From Nocardioides gilvus (GTDB lineage Bacteria > Actinomycetota > Actinomycetes > Propionibacteriales > Nocardioidaceae), in contig NZ_QHKY01000004.1 of NCBI RefSeq assembly GCF_003194605.1, positions 186,001 to 250,000 on the forward strand: a stretch of DNA of 64,000 bases, read 5' to 3'. Numbering within the stretch: the stretch's first letter is position 1; every line of letters starts with the position of its first letter. Below are positions 32,726-41,219 of the stretch, piece after piece. The notes under the pieces were generated by a model. The model was not told the origin of the DNA. It did no database searches and worked only from the letters and a program-made list of their open reading frames with translations. The position numbers and the translations under genes are program-made.

Positions 32726-34390
32726 GTGACTGATGTGAGGGGCGCCACGTTCGACGCCGATGTGATCGTGGTGGGCAGTGGCTTCGGAGGTGCCGTCGCC
32801 GCGCTGCGCCTCACCGAGGCGGGTCACCGGGTGCTGGTCCTGGAGAAGGGGCGCCGACTCTCCGACGATGACCTCCTCCGGGCACGTACGGATCCTCGTG
32901 CCTACCTGTGGGGGCCCGCCGCAGGGATGCGGGGGTTCTTCTGGCAGCGCATCTTCCGACACATGGCCATCATCGGGGGCACCGGCGTGGGGGGTGGCTC
33001 GATCGTCTGGGCCGGGGTGCTCCTGCAACCGGGCGCCGACTTCTACGACGCCCCTGCCATGCGCCGCTTGGGCCGTGACTGGAAGCAGGAGCTCGCGCCT
33101 CATCTCGAGGTGGCCGCCGGCATGCTCGGACGAGCCACCGCGCCCCACTGCGGCGCGGCCGACGACCACCTCCGTGCAGCTGCCCGATCTCTGGGCGCCG
33201 AGGAGACGTACGGCCCGGTCCCGGTCGCGATCCACTTCGGTCGTCCGGGCGAGACGGTGCCTGACCCCTTCTTCGGGGGTGAGGGGCCCGAGCGAACGGG
33301 GTGCCGCCTCTGCGGGGAGTGTCTGCTCGGGTGTCCCTACGGGGCCAAGAACCAGCTGACGCGCAACTACCTGCACCTCGCCGAGAAGTACGGCGCGACC
33401 ATTCGTGCGGAGCACGAGGTGCGGAGCGTACGTCCCCTGCCCAGTGGCGGGTACGCCGTGGAGGCGGGACATCCGTGGCGACGTGGTGCCACCACCACCC
33501 TCCGGGCTCGTCGGGTGGTGCTGGCCGGGGGAGTGCTGGGCACCCTCGACCTCCTGTACCGCTGCCGCGACGAGCAGGAGACGTTGCCGGGCGTCTCCCG
33601 CCGGCTGGGTGACGGGGTCCGCACCAACTCCGAGGCGCTCACCGCGGTGCTGCAGCCCCCGGGCGACGACTTCTCCCACGGACCGACGATCTCGAGCGAC
33701 TTCCACCCCGACGCCCGCACGCACACCACCCAGAACAGGTACATGGGCGGCTGGCACATGCGGGCCCAGCTCGGGCCGATGGTCGACGACGACGTGCCGG
33801 CCCGTCGCGCCCGCCGGGTGCTGGGGCAGCTTCTCGCCCGTCCGCTCACCCAGGCGCGGGTGATCGGTGCCAAGGACTTCCTGCGCCGCCTGACCGTGCT
33901 GACCACGATGCAGCAGCACGACAGTTCGCTGGCGCTGGACTTCCGGCGTTCTCCCTGGCGTCCGTGGCGCAGGGCGCTCAGGTCCCGGCTCGTCGACGGC
34001 ACCCGTCCGCCCAGCAACCTGCCGATCGCCAACGCGGTGACGCAAGCCTTCGCGGACTCCTCCGGGGGCCGCCCGTTGAACCTGCTCGGCGAGTCGGTGG
34101 GTGGGTTGTCGGTGACCGCGCACATCCTCGGCGGCGCGGTGATGGGCAGCTCTGCCGACGACGGTGTGGTCGACGCGTCGCACGAGGTGTTCGGACACCC
34201 CGGCCTCTACGTCGCCGACGCGAGCGTCATCCCGGCCAACCTGGGGGTCAACCCGTCCCTGACGATCACCGCCCTGGCAGAGCGCTTCTGCACGCTCTTC
34301 CCCGCGCCCGAGCCATCCGGCGGCGCTGGACGCACCACTGGACGCACCCCCGTGACCGGGCAACCGGTCGTCCCTGAGGAGATCCGATGA
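32726..34390 (+). CDS. GMC-type FAD-dependent oxidoreductase, ChoD-like
   Basis: About 554 aa. VIVVGSGFGGAVAALRL binds the FAD ADP moiety and VGGGSIVWAGV and GVNPSLTITALAE are further GMC elements. A four-Cys segment at residues about 193-203 (CRLCGECLLGC) followed by GAKNQL resembles the mycobacterial ChoD branch of cholesterol-oxidase-like proteins. The substrate is not known; a sterol or other alcohol is inference. GTG 32726 is chosen by its -10 spacing; GTG 32708 is an alternative. The stop overlaps the next gene by 4 nt. Confidence 0.83.
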   Translation: MTDVRGATFDADVIVVGSGFGGAVAALRLTEAGHRVLVLEKGRRLSDDDLLRARTDPRAYLWGPAAGMRGFFWQRIFRHMAIIGGTGVGGGSIVWAGVLLQPGADFYDAPAMRRLGRDWKQELAPHLEVAAGMLGRATAPHCGAADDHLRAAARSLGAEETYGPVPVAIHFGRPGETVPDPFFGGEGPERTGCRLCGECLLGCPYGAKNQLTRNYLHLAEKYGATIRAEHEVRSVRPLPSGGYAVEAGHPWRRGATTTLRARRVVLAGGVLGTLDLLYRCRDEQETLPGVSRRLGDGVRTNSEALTAVLQPPGDDFSHGPTISSDFHPDARTHTTQNRYMGGWHMRAQLGPMVDDDVPARRARRVLGQLLARPLTQARVIGAKDFLRRLTVLTTMQQHDSSLALDFRRSPWRPWRRALRSRLVDGTRPPSNLPIANAVTQAFADSSGGRPLNLLGESVGGLSVTAHILGGAVMGSSADDGVVDASHEVFGHPGLYVADASVIPANLGVNPSLTITALAERFCTLFPAPEPSGGAGRTTGRTPVTGQPVVPEEIR

Positions 34391-34845
34391 CATCTGCCGT
34401 CCCCACCACGTTGCTCGGACTCAGACGGGTCTGGTCGAGCCTCGAGGTGCCGCTCCTTGGCGACCTCGAAGGCGACCACGAGGCATCCTTCGTCGCACCG
34501 CTCCGGGCGGTGGCACCAGCAGGTCTGGGACTGATCGGGCTCCCGAAGTGGTTCGGCAAGCGCATCCGAGCGGCCGGGCACCCCGAGGCAGGCATCAACC
34601 TGCTGCGGACTCCGTCCGGACTGGTGGAGACGATGCCGATGGAGCTGCGCCTCGGTCCCTCCCTGGCAGACGGTCAGACCTGCGTCGTGGTCACCTATCC
34701 GGCGAAGACCCGTAAGCCCTGGCCGTGGGTGCGTGACGAACTCCGTACGCTCCCGGACGGACGTCTCCTCGGGATGACGTACGTCGACCTCCCGCTGCTG
34801 CGGGCCGCAGGAGGCACGCCGTTCATCCTGACCCGCGTGGGGTGA
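34387..34845 (+). CDS. Hypothetical protein coupled to the GMC oxidoreductase
   Basis: 152 aa, function unknown. ATG 34387 overlaps the oxidoreductase stop (ATGA), so the two are made together. The protein has no signal peptide or membrane span. A central GLPKWFGKRI and a late [18 protein letters not shown] give a faint resemblance to lipocalin-like DUF4334 proteins, but I would not assign it on that basis. A role as partner or substrate-handling factor of the oxidoreductase is inference from gene coupling. Confidence 0.7.
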   Translation: MTSAVPTTLLGLRRVWSSLEVPLLGDLEGDHEASFVAPLRAVAPAGLGLIGLPKWFGKRIRAAGHPEAGINLLRTPSGLVETMPMELRLGPSLADGQTCVVVTYPAKTRKPWPWVRDELRTLPDGRLLGMTYVDLPLLRAAGGTPFILTRVG

Positions 34846-34858
34846 TTGGTTGGCGCAC

Positions 34859-35785
34859 TCACCCCACGTGCTGGCGCTCGTAGCCGGCGAGCGGCTCATC
34901 GGGAGACCAGCCGAGCTTCTCGGCATCGCGACGCACCGACGCCCATGCGTCCTGCGCCTGCTTGATCTGCGTGGCGTGATCACGCTCGAACTGCTGGTGG
35001 GCAGCGTCGATGGCATTTTGTACTTCTGCCAGGTAAGGCTCAGCACACTCGCGGAATGCGCCGGTGATGGCCGAGTCCCATTCACCGAATTTGGCCACGG
35101 TCTCTTTGGGCGAGAGCTTTTCGGCCTCGATCTCGCGCTTCACCTCGTCAGCCAGGTGAGCGAGTTCGTCGCCCGAACGTCCACGCATCTCGGGCAACTT
35201 CTCCTCGTCGAAGCACGACTTGAATTCGTCCGCCTTGACGACTCTGGACTCAGCGTCAGTCACGGTCTCCTGCCACAGCCCGCGGAGCTCGGCGACGGCC
35301 GGCGGGAGCTTCATGGCATCGAGCTCGTCATCGCTTACATCGCTCTTCCGTGACTCTTTCAAACAAGCGTCCTCCGCGGCAATCTCCTTCTCGCTGCGTT
35401 CAGGGGGTGAGTTGAGGAACGTCTCGATGTCGTCGGTCTCCAGGCTTCGTGCGTAGTCATCAGCGAACAACATGGAGTCAAAAACACCAAGAACACCGCC
35501 CACGGCAAACTCCTGGCTGCTACTGACCGGAAAAATCGATGCTCGCCAATCAAATCTCGGATATCCACGCTGCTCCAGGCATGAATCAGTGATTCCGTTC
35601 AAACTGTACGACGCGAGAACTTGGCCGGCCTCTGCATCCGCCGTTGACCCCCACCATGTGCTGATCTTCTCGGTCAATTCCGTCGTGAACCCACGGTCTG
35701 CAGCCGGGGACGAAGCCTCCGTGCCACACCCAGAAAGAAATAACAACGCTGCAATGGGCGTGGCGATCTTCGAGCTAAATCTCAT
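34859..35785 (-). CDS. Predicted lipoprotein of unknown function
   Basis: 308 aa. A typical lipoprotein signal peptide (MRFSSKIATPIAALLFLSGC) puts the lipid on Cys20. The mature part is acidic and helical with four further Cys (TDSCLEQ, EDACLKE, FKSCFDE, FRECAEP) and no recognised domain. GC content is visibly lower than in flanking genes, suggesting later acquisition. The gene follows a secreted-protein gene on the same strand; its ATG overlaps that gene's present stop, but the upstream gene probably ended 16 nt earlier before a frameshift. A GAAGGAATAG stretch upstream offers a Shine-Dalgarno. Confidence 0.78.
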   Translation of the reverse strand: MRFSSKIATPIAALLFLSGCGTEASSPAADRGFTTELTEKISTWWGSTADAEAGQVLASYSLNGITDSCLEQRGYPRFDWRASIFPVSSSQEFAVGGVLGVFDSMLFADDYARSLETDDIETFLNSPPERSEKEIAAEDACLKESRKSDVSDDELDAMKLPPAVAELRGLWQETVTDAESRVVKADEFKSCFDEEKLPEMRGRSGDELAHLADEVKREIEAEKLSPKETVAKFGEWDSAITGAFRECAEPYLAEVQNAIDAAHQQFERDHATQIKQAQDAWASVRRDAEKLGWSPDEPLAGYERQHVG

Positions 35786-36441
35786 CTCTGATCTATTCCT
35801 TCAATTGCAGTTGTTGTAAACAATAATATTGATATCGCCCTTGCCGTAGCAGCGCTCTGGCGTCTTGTTGCACTAACGGTGCCCCTACTTGTGTCCTGAT
35901 ACAACGTCCGTACCCGGGACCAGTAGTCCTTGTTCTCACTGGTCCTCGGTGACTTTCCATTGGAGCTCCCGTAGATCTCCCCCGAAGGTGTCTGAGGAGC
36001 ACGAATTTCACCGAGCTGCTGGAGAGTGCTGTCAGAGATGCGCGATCCTGTCGCCGCTCTGATTCCAACGACCGTGCGGCGGTCCCAGTTGCCGGGCTCC
36101 TGCCAGCATCCATCCCCACCGGGATCGGTCTCCTCCGTTGCCCCTGGGCGACAGACTCGTACCACCCGAACGTCGTAGTGGCCGCTTGTCGTTCTCCAGT
36201 CCACGGCCCCTTCAATACAGGTGCTCGTGTTGAGTGATGAGGCGGCCTTCACCTTGATCTTGATGCGCCGGGTGTTCAAGTTCCACCGCATCTCCTGATA
36301 ACTGTTACCTGGGCCGGCATAGGTTGTTGCGCCCCCCTGCACAGTGTTTCCGTCAGACTGAGTGGCGCTTGCTGCATTGACCGGAACTAGGCAAGCAACT
36401 ACTGCTCCAATCAGTCCGCCCATGACGCATCGAAAATTCAT
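35782..36441 (-). pseudogene. Secreted Cys-containing protein, probably frameshifted near its 3' end
   Basis: 219 codons as read. MNFRCVMGG...ASA is a signal peptide with cleavage after about residue 25; the mature region is Thr/Ser/Arg-rich and matches no family I know. As read it has three Cys. Near 35865-35880 a one-base change would switch to a frame ending at 35801 with residues CNKTPERCYGKGDINIIVYN then NCN, adding three Cys (six total) and a more natural C-terminus, while the current tail is Ala/Ile/Leu/Thr-rich and odd. I therefore suspect a frameshift mutation or sequencing error. Low GC like the next gene. Start ATG 36441 chosen for the signal peptide. Confidence 0.65.
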
Positions 36442-36827
36442 GTCACCGCTACATGCATGTGGATTTGACCGAAATCTAGTCGAGTTCACCCTTCTGGGCA
36501 TACCGGGTATCGGTGATCCGATCCTTGGCTGTGATCGCCCTCCGGTTCACGCCATGCCACCGAGGTGGCTCACATATTGAGCATCTTGAAGGCGTGGCGT
36601 GGTGGAGGCCCGTAGGCCGCGGTTCAGACCCAAGCGCCGTCCGGGGGCGAGGTCCCCAGCACCGGGATGGGTGGACAAGGGGCTTGGAGCGGGCGGTGTG
36701 ACGCCCCGCTTCCGTCGGTCACTGCCGCGGCAGTGGTGAGTCCCCAGGGGTCGCACGGGAAACTGCGGCGCGTGGTGACGGCGTGGGCCTGTGCAGGGGC
36801 AGAGGCGCATACCTCCCACGCACGCAG
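36442..36827. other. Intergenic stretch with no convincing gene
   Basis: About 390 nt between the secreted-protein gene and the tRNA-Leu terminator. The first 100 nt are AT-richer and should contain the minus-strand promoter. The rest is GC-rich; short open frames in it lack family features, and one runs antisense through the tRNA. I see no repeat of the tRNA 3' end that would mark an attachment site. Confidence 0.6.
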
Positions 36828-36859
36828 AAGCGCCGCCGGCCAGAGGCCGACGGCGCCTT
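36828..36859 (-). terminator. Terminator hairpin downstream of tRNA-Leu
   Basis: CGCCG-C-CGGCC (36831-36841) pairs with GGCCG-A-CGGCG (36845-36855) with one C/A mismatch and a 3-nt loop, flanked by AAG/CTT. It lies 9 nt beyond the tRNA 3' end on the minus strand. The T-run is weak. Confidence 0.55.
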
Positions 36860-36868
36860 GTGCAACTG

Positions 36869-36954
36869 TGTCCGAGGGGGGACTTGAACCCCCACGCCCG
36901 TTAAAGGGCACTAGCACCTCAAGCTAGCGCGTCTACCAATTCCGCCACCCGGAC
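36869..36954 (-). tRNA. tRNA-Leu (anticodon GAG)
   Basis: 86 nt on the minus strand. The acceptor stem GTCCGGG pairs with CTCGGAC (one G-U), the anticodon stem CTAGC/GCTAG encloses TTGAGGT with anticodon GAG, the long variable arm is typical of class II tRNA-Leu, and the T arm is GGGGG-TTCAAGT-CCCCC. The discriminator base is A at 36869; CCA is not encoded. It reads CUC (and CUU) codons. Confidence 0.95.
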
Positions 36955-37038
36955 GAGCAACGAGAGGAACAGTAGCAACAGCACTGGGCAATCAGAAAAT
37001 GGGGGGTGACCCCGGTTCACAAGCGCCCACCTGCCAGT

Positions 37039-37044
37039 CAGGAT
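37039..37044 (+). promoter_or_regulatory. Possible -10 hexamer for the M20 peptidase gene
   Basis: CAGGAT ends 6 nt before ATG 37051; first base deviates from the common TAnnnT. Confidence 0.35.
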
Positions 37045-37050
37045 GGGCAC

Positions 37051-38379
37051 ATGTCACCCACCACGCTCGGACCTGTCGAGCCCCATTCCCACGACCCCGC
37101 AGCAGAGGTGGTGGACCTCTGCCGGGACCTCATCCGGATGGACACGTCGAACTACGGTGACGACTCCGGCCCTGGCGAGAGGAAGGCTGCGGAGTACGTC
37201 GCCACGCTCCTGGACGAGGTCGGGATCAGCTCCGAGATGATCGAGACCACGCCGGGCCGCACCTCGGTGGTGGCGCGCTGGGGTGGGTCGACGGGCGATG
37301 GTCTCCTGATCCACGGACACCTCGACGTGGTGCCAGCCGAGGCCTCCGACTGGACCTACGACCCGTTCGCCGCGGAGATCGCCGACGGGTACCTGTGGGG
37401 TCGGGGTGCGGTCGACATGAAGGACTTCGACGCGATGCTGCTCTCCGTCGTACGCGCCCGGGCCAGGGCAGGCCGGGTGCCCGAACGTCCCATCGCGCTC
37501 TGCTTCACCGCGGACGAGGAGGCGGGCGGACACAAGGGTGCCGAGGTCGTCGTGCGCGACCGACCCGACCTCCTGGACGACTGCACCGAGGCGATCGGGG
37601 AGGTGGGTGGCTTCACCACGACGGTCCGTGGCAAGCGGATCTACCTGATCGAGGCCGCCGAGAAGGGCATGGCCTGGATGCGGCTGACGGCGCGGGGCAC
37701 CGCAGGACACGGCTCCATGATCAACCGGGACAACGCGGTCACCGAGCTGGCCGCGGCGGTGGCCCGGATCGGGCAGTACACCTGGCCGGTACGCCTCACT
37801 CCGGCGATGGAGGTGCTGCTCGCCTCCGTCGGGGAGATCGCAGGACAACCCGTCACCCCGGAGAACGCCGAGTCCTTGGTCGAGGAGTTCGAGTCGTCCA
37901 CCCGGATGTTGGGTGCCGTCATCCGCAACACGGCCAACCCGACGATGCTCGGGGCCGGCTACAAGGTGAACGTCATCCCCACCGACGCCACCGCCCACGT
38001 GGACGGGCGGTTCCTCCCGGGCTACGAGGACGAGTTCTTCGCCACCCTCGACCAACTCCTGGGGCCGCACGTGCAACGCGAGTTCATCAGTCACCAGCAG
38101 CCCTGGGAGTCCCCGACATCGGGGGACCTGATGTCTGCGATCTTCCGGTCGATCCTCGCCGAGGACCCGGACGCGATCGTGGCGCCCTACCTGATGAGCG
38201 GCGGTACGGACGCGAAGCACTTCGGAAAGCTGGGGATGACCGCGTACGGCTTCGCGCCGTTGCGTCTGCCCGCCGACCTGGACTTCGGGGCCCTCTTCCA
38301 CGGGGTGGACGAAAGGGTTCCGGTCGACGCCCTGGAGTTCGGCGCTCGGGTGTTCGACCGGTTCCTCGACGAGATCTGA
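37051..38379 (+). CDS. M20/M25/M40 family metallopeptidase
   Basis: 442 aa. The di-zinc site is visible: HGHLDVVP (His90, Asp92), FTADEEAGG (catalytic and metal Glu), and a late GGTDAKHFGK His. The dimerisation domain is at about 200-320. The family hydrolyses dipeptides, N-acyl amino acids or related amides; specificity cannot be read. A GTG 45 nt upstream is also in frame, but ATG 37051 has -10 spacing like the neighbours. Confidence 0.9.
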   Translation: MSPTTLGPVEPHSHDPAAEVVDLCRDLIRMDTSNYGDDSGPGERKAAEYVATLLDEVGISSEMIETTPGRTSVVARWGGSTGDGLLIHGHLDVVPAEASDWTYDPFAAEIADGYLWGRGAVDMKDFDAMLLSVVRARARAGRVPERPIALCFTADEEAGGHKGAEVVVRDRPDLLDDCTEAIGEVGGFTTTVRGKRIYLIEAAEKGMAWMRLTARGTAGHGSMINRDNAVTELAAAVARIGQYTWPVRLTPAMEVLLASVGEIAGQPVTPENAESLVEEFESSTRMLGAVIRNTANPTMLGAGYKVNVIPTDATAHVDGRFLPGYEDEFFATLDQLLGPHVQREFISHQQPWESPTSGDLMSAIFRSILAEDPDAIVAPYLMSGGTDAKHFGKLGMTAYGFAPLRLPADLDFGALFHGVDERVPVDALEFGARVFDRFLDEI

Positions 38380-38383
38380 GGAG

Positions 38384-39331
38384 TCAGTCCCCGGAGACGT
38401 CGTCGAGGGCCGCGATGATCTCGGGTGGTAGCGCCCGGCCTTCCACGGCCAGAGCAGCCTTGAGCTGGGCAGCGGTACGAGCCCCCACGATCGGAGCGGT
38501 CACCCCCACGCGGTCGCGCACCCAGACCAGGGCGACCTCCAGAGGTGTCCAGCCCAGCCCTTCGGCCGCGCGGGAGACAGCCTCGACGATGCCGCGTCCA
38601 CGCTCGTCGAGGTAGGGATTGACGAAGGCGCTGAAGTGGTTGGAGGCGCCACGGGAGTCCGTCGGCGTGCCGGTGCGGTACTTGCCGGTCAACACTCCGC
38701 GCCCCAGCGGGGACCAGGGGAACAGTCCCATTCCCATCGCCCGCAGCGCCGGGATGACCTCTTGCTCGCACGTCCGCTTGAGCAGCGAGTACTCCACCTG
38801 GGTCGACGCCAATGGCGTACGTCCGGGGATGGCCCGCTGCCACGTGGCCGCCTGCGCCGTCTGCCACCCGGTGTAGTTGGAGATTCCCACGTAGGAGACG
38901 CGGCCTGAGGTCACGGCATGGTCCAACGCCGCCAAGGTCTCCTCGAGGGGAGTGTCGTCGGTCCACACGTGCACCTGCCAGAGGTCGACGTGGTCGACGC
39001 GCAGACGCCGTAGCGACGTGTCGAGGTTGGCCAGGAGCGTGGCTCGGGAGGTGTCCGGCACCCGCTCACTGCCGCGACGCCCGACGCCTGCCTTGGTGGC
39101 GATGACGACGTCCTCGCGTTGCAGCACGTCCCCGATCAGGGAGCCGATCAGCGACTCCGAGGCACCGTCGCCATAGCTGGCGGCGGTGTCGACCAAGGTG
39201 CCCCCGGCCTCGTGGAAGGCGATCAGCTGGTCACGAGCCTCGTGCTCATCGGTGTCGCGGCCCCACGTCATGGTGCCGAGTCCGAGGCGGGAGACTTTCA
39301 GGCCGGTACGTCCGACGGCGCGCTGCTGCAT
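38384..39331 (-). CDS. Aldo/keto reductase
   Basis: 315 aa. The AKR barrel shows RLGLGTMTWG, catalytic Asp48 and Tyr53 in LVDTAASYGDG, and Lys in VVIATKAGVG. This belongs to the NADPH-dependent aldo/keto reductase group with broad carbonyl substrates. ATG 39331 is preferred to GTG 39337 because TAACGT ends 6 nt before it. The gene converges on the M20 peptidase with 4 nt between stops. Confidence 0.9.
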   Translation of the reverse strand: MQQRAVGRTGLKVSRLGLGTMTWGRDTDEHEARDQLIAFHEAGGTLVDTAASYGDGASESLIGSLIGDVLQREDVVIATKAGVGRRGSERVPDTSRATLLANLDTSLRRLRVDHVDLWQVHVWTDDTPLEETLAALDHAVTSGRVSYVGISNYTGWQTAQAATWQRAIPGRTPLASTQVEYSLLKRTCEQEVIPALRAMGMGLFPWSPLGRGVLTGKYRTGTPTDSRGASNHFSAFVNPYLDERGRGIVEAVSRAAEGLGWTPLEVALVWVRDRVGVTAPIVGARTAAQLKAALAVEGRALPPEIIAALDDVSGD

Positions 39332-39337
39332 GGCCAC

Positions 39338-39343
39338 ACGTTA
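39338..39343 (-). promoter_or_regulatory. -10 hexamer for the aldo/keto reductase gene
   Basis: TAACGT on the minus strand ends 6 nt before ATG 39331. Confidence 0.5.
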
Positions 39344-39419
39344 GCCAGCGCCCCGGGCCTCAGCGCGTACGGCTCGCCGTCACAGGTGGGCAGGGTCCGG
39401 CGCTGCACGGTTCAGCCCT

Positions 39420-39425
39420 TAGTGT
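39420..39425 (+). promoter_or_regulatory. -10 hexamer for uppP
   Basis: TAGTGT ends 8 nt before ATG 39434. Confidence 0.45.
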
Positions 39426-39433
39426 TTCTCCCC

Positions 39434-40261
39434 ATGTGGGATCTGCTGAAGGCCGTCGTCCTGGGAACCATTCAGGGACTCACCGAGTTCCTGCCCATCT
39501 CCAGCAGCGCACACCTGCGGATCTTCCCCGAGCTCTTCGGGTGGGGTGACCCCGGTGCAGCCTTCACGGCGGTGGTGCAGATCGGCACGGAGCTGGCCGT
39601 GCTGATCTACTTCCGCAAGGACATCTGGAACATCGGGTCGACCTGGACCCGTTCGCTCTTCCGGGCCGAGCTGCGAGGTCTCCACGAGGCCCGCATGGGT
39701 TGGTACATCATCATCGGCTCGCTGCCCATCGTGCTGCTGGGGGTGACCCTCAAGGACATCATCGAGAACGACTTCCGCAACCTCTGGATCGTGGCCACGA
39801 TGCTCGTGGTGATGGGCGTCGTCCTCGGCATCGCCGACCGACTGAGCGCGAACCGCCGGACCACCAAGGACATCGGCCTGCGTGAAGCCGTGCTGATGGG
39901 GCTCGCACAGGCCATGGCCTTGATCCCGGGTGTCTCCCGCTCGGGTGCCACCATCTCCATGGGGCGTGCACTCGGCTTCGAGCGTGAGGCAGCGACGCGG
40001 TTCGCGTTCCTGCTCGCTATCCCGGCCGTCGTCGGTGCTGGCCTCTTCACGCTGCCCGACATCCCCAACGGGGACAACGCGTACGGCTGGGGACCGACGA
40101 TCGTCGCCACGGTCGTCTCGTTCGTCGTCGGTTACGCGGCCATCGCATGGCTCCTGCGCTACGTGTCGACCAAGTCGTACACCCCGTTCGTCATCTACCG
40201 GATCGCGCTCGGTCTGGCCACGATGGGGCTGCTGTACTACGGCGTCCTGACCGGGAACTGA
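39434..40261 (+). CDS. uppP: Undecaprenyl-diphosphate phosphatase UppP (BacA)
   Basis: 275 aa integral membrane protein with about 8 hydrophobic segments. QGLTEFLPISSSAH (Gln14, Glu18, His27) and PGVSRSGATIS are the two UppP active-site loops. It recycles undecaprenyl diphosphate to the monophosphate carrier used in peptidoglycan and other wall polymers, and high levels can lower bacitracin sensitivity. The frame is open upstream but antisense to the AKR gene, so ATG 39434 is the start. Confidence 0.94.
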   Translation: MWDLLKAVVLGTIQGLTEFLPISSSAHLRIFPELFGWGDPGAAFTAVVQIGTELAVLIYFRKDIWNIGSTWTRSLFRAELRGLHEARMGWYIIIGSLPIVLLGVTLKDIIENDFRNLWIVATMLVVMGVVLGIADRLSANRRTTKDIGLREAVLMGLAQAMALIPGVSRSGATISMGRALGFEREAATRFAFLLAIPAVVGAGLFTLPDIPNGDNAYGWGPTIVATVVSFVVGYAAIAWLLRYVSTKSYTPFVIYRIALGLATMGLLYYGVLTGN

Positions 40262-40264
40262 GCC

Positions 40265-41185
40265 TCAGAACCATCCTGAGCGGCGGAAGGCGAGCCACAT
40301 GCTCAGGACGGTCAGTCCCATCGCTGCAAGGACCAGTGGGTACCCGTAGGTCCACCCGAGCTCGGGCATGTGGTCGAAGTTCATGCCGTAGATGCCGGCG
40401 ATCAGCGTGGGGACCACGATCAGGGCGGCGCCGGCGGAGATCTTTCGCATGTCCTCGTTCTGTTGAATGGAGATCTTCGCCACGTGGGCATCGAAGACCG
40501 CGGTGAGCATGTGGTCGAGTGATTCGACCTGTTCGACGACGCGTTGCACCCGCGACGTCACGGTCCGCAGGGCCACCAGGGTGACGTCCTCTCCACCGTC
40601 GGCGGCACGCTGGGTGAGTGCTGCCAAGGGACCGAGCAGTGGTTGGGCGGCGCGCCGTGCCTCGGCCACCTCCCGCTTGAGCAGGTAGATCCGCTCGGCG
40701 TCCGACGTGCGCCCGGGGCTGAAGATCGAGACCTCGATCTCCTCGACGTCCACGGCCAGCTCCTCCATCACGAACTCGTGCCCCTGGACGACGGCATCGA
40801 GCACACGCACCAGGACCACCGAGCTGTCGGCAAGGTCCGGATACGGGCCGGGCGTGGGGAGACGTACGTCCCTCGTCCTGCCGGGGGTGAGGGACGACCC
40901 CGCGGCAGGCTGGTGGATGACCACCAGTCGCGACTCCCGAGTGATGACGTCCACCTGCCCGCTCTCGACGGCATCACTGTCGTCGTCGTAGCTCAAGGTG
41001 CGCAGCGTGAGGTGCATCGCCCGGGCGTCGACCACGAGGCCTGGCCGGCGGTTGTGCCCGAGGTCCAGGTGCAGTTGCGGCACCCTGAGGTCCAGCATTT
41101 GCGCGGCTCGTTGGAGGTCCGAGGTCGTCGGAGACTCGATGCCGAGCCACCGCAGCGGGGAGGCGGTCGTGTCGAAGAGGATCAC
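40265..41185 (-). CDS. corA: CorA family magnesium/divalent cation channel
   Basis: 306 aa. A large soluble N-terminal domain with a long basic/acidic helix precedes two C-terminal membrane helices; the first ends in the selectivity motif YGMNF and the loop reads DHMPEL. CorA channels are pentamers that admit Mg2+ or other divalent ions. GTG 41185 is chosen by TAGCGT 7 nt upstream; an in-frame ATG further out would overlap the divergent phosphatase gene. Confidence 0.92.
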   Translation of the reverse strand: MILFDTTASPLRWLGIESPTTSDLQRAAQMLDLRVPQLHLDLGHNRRPGLVVDARAMHLTLRTLSYDDDSDAVESGQVDVITRESRLVVIHQPAAGSSLTPGRTRDVRLPTPGPYPDLADSSVVLVRVLDAVVQGHEFVMEELAVDVEEIEVSIFSPGRTSDAERIYLLKREVAEARRAAQPLLGPLAALTQRAADGGEDVTLVALRTVTSRVQRVVEQVESLDHMLTAVFDAHVAKISIQQNEDMRKISAGAALIVVPTLIAGIYGMNFDHMPELGWTYGYPLVLAAMGLTVLSMWLAFRRSGWF

Positions 41186-41192
41186 GGACGTG

Positions 41193-41198
41193 ACGCTA
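41193..41198 (-). promoter_or_regulatory. -10 hexamer for corA
   Basis: TAGCGT on the minus strand ends 7 nt before GTG 41185. Confidence 0.5.
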
Positions 41199-41205
41199 GC
41201 GGCAC

Positions 41206-41211
41206 TAGAGT
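41206..41211 (+). promoter_or_regulatory. -10 hexamer for the MSMEG_4193-like gene
   Basis: TAGAGT ends 8 nt before ATG 41220; only 7 nt from the divergent corA -10. Confidence 0.45.
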
Positions 41212-41219
41212 CTCGCGAC

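Noticed and set aside
32630..34393. Long N-terminal extension of the LysR-domain gene
   Set aside because: The extension is antisense to the GMC oxidoreductase; the real start at ATG 32629 has a correctly spaced -10.
35865..35880. Programmed -1 ribosomal frameshift
   Set aside because: No X-XXY-YYZ slippery sequence at the junction; a simple indel explains it better.
34846..36868. Integrated element with tRNA attachment site
   Set aside because: No integrase gene and no repeated copy of the tRNA-Leu 3' end could be found; only the base composition suggests transfer.
36667..36927. 86-aa open frame upstream of and across the tRNA-Leu
   Set aside because: Its C-terminal half is the antisense translation of the tRNA-Leu gene, a familiar false protein; no ribosome site or codon pattern supports it.
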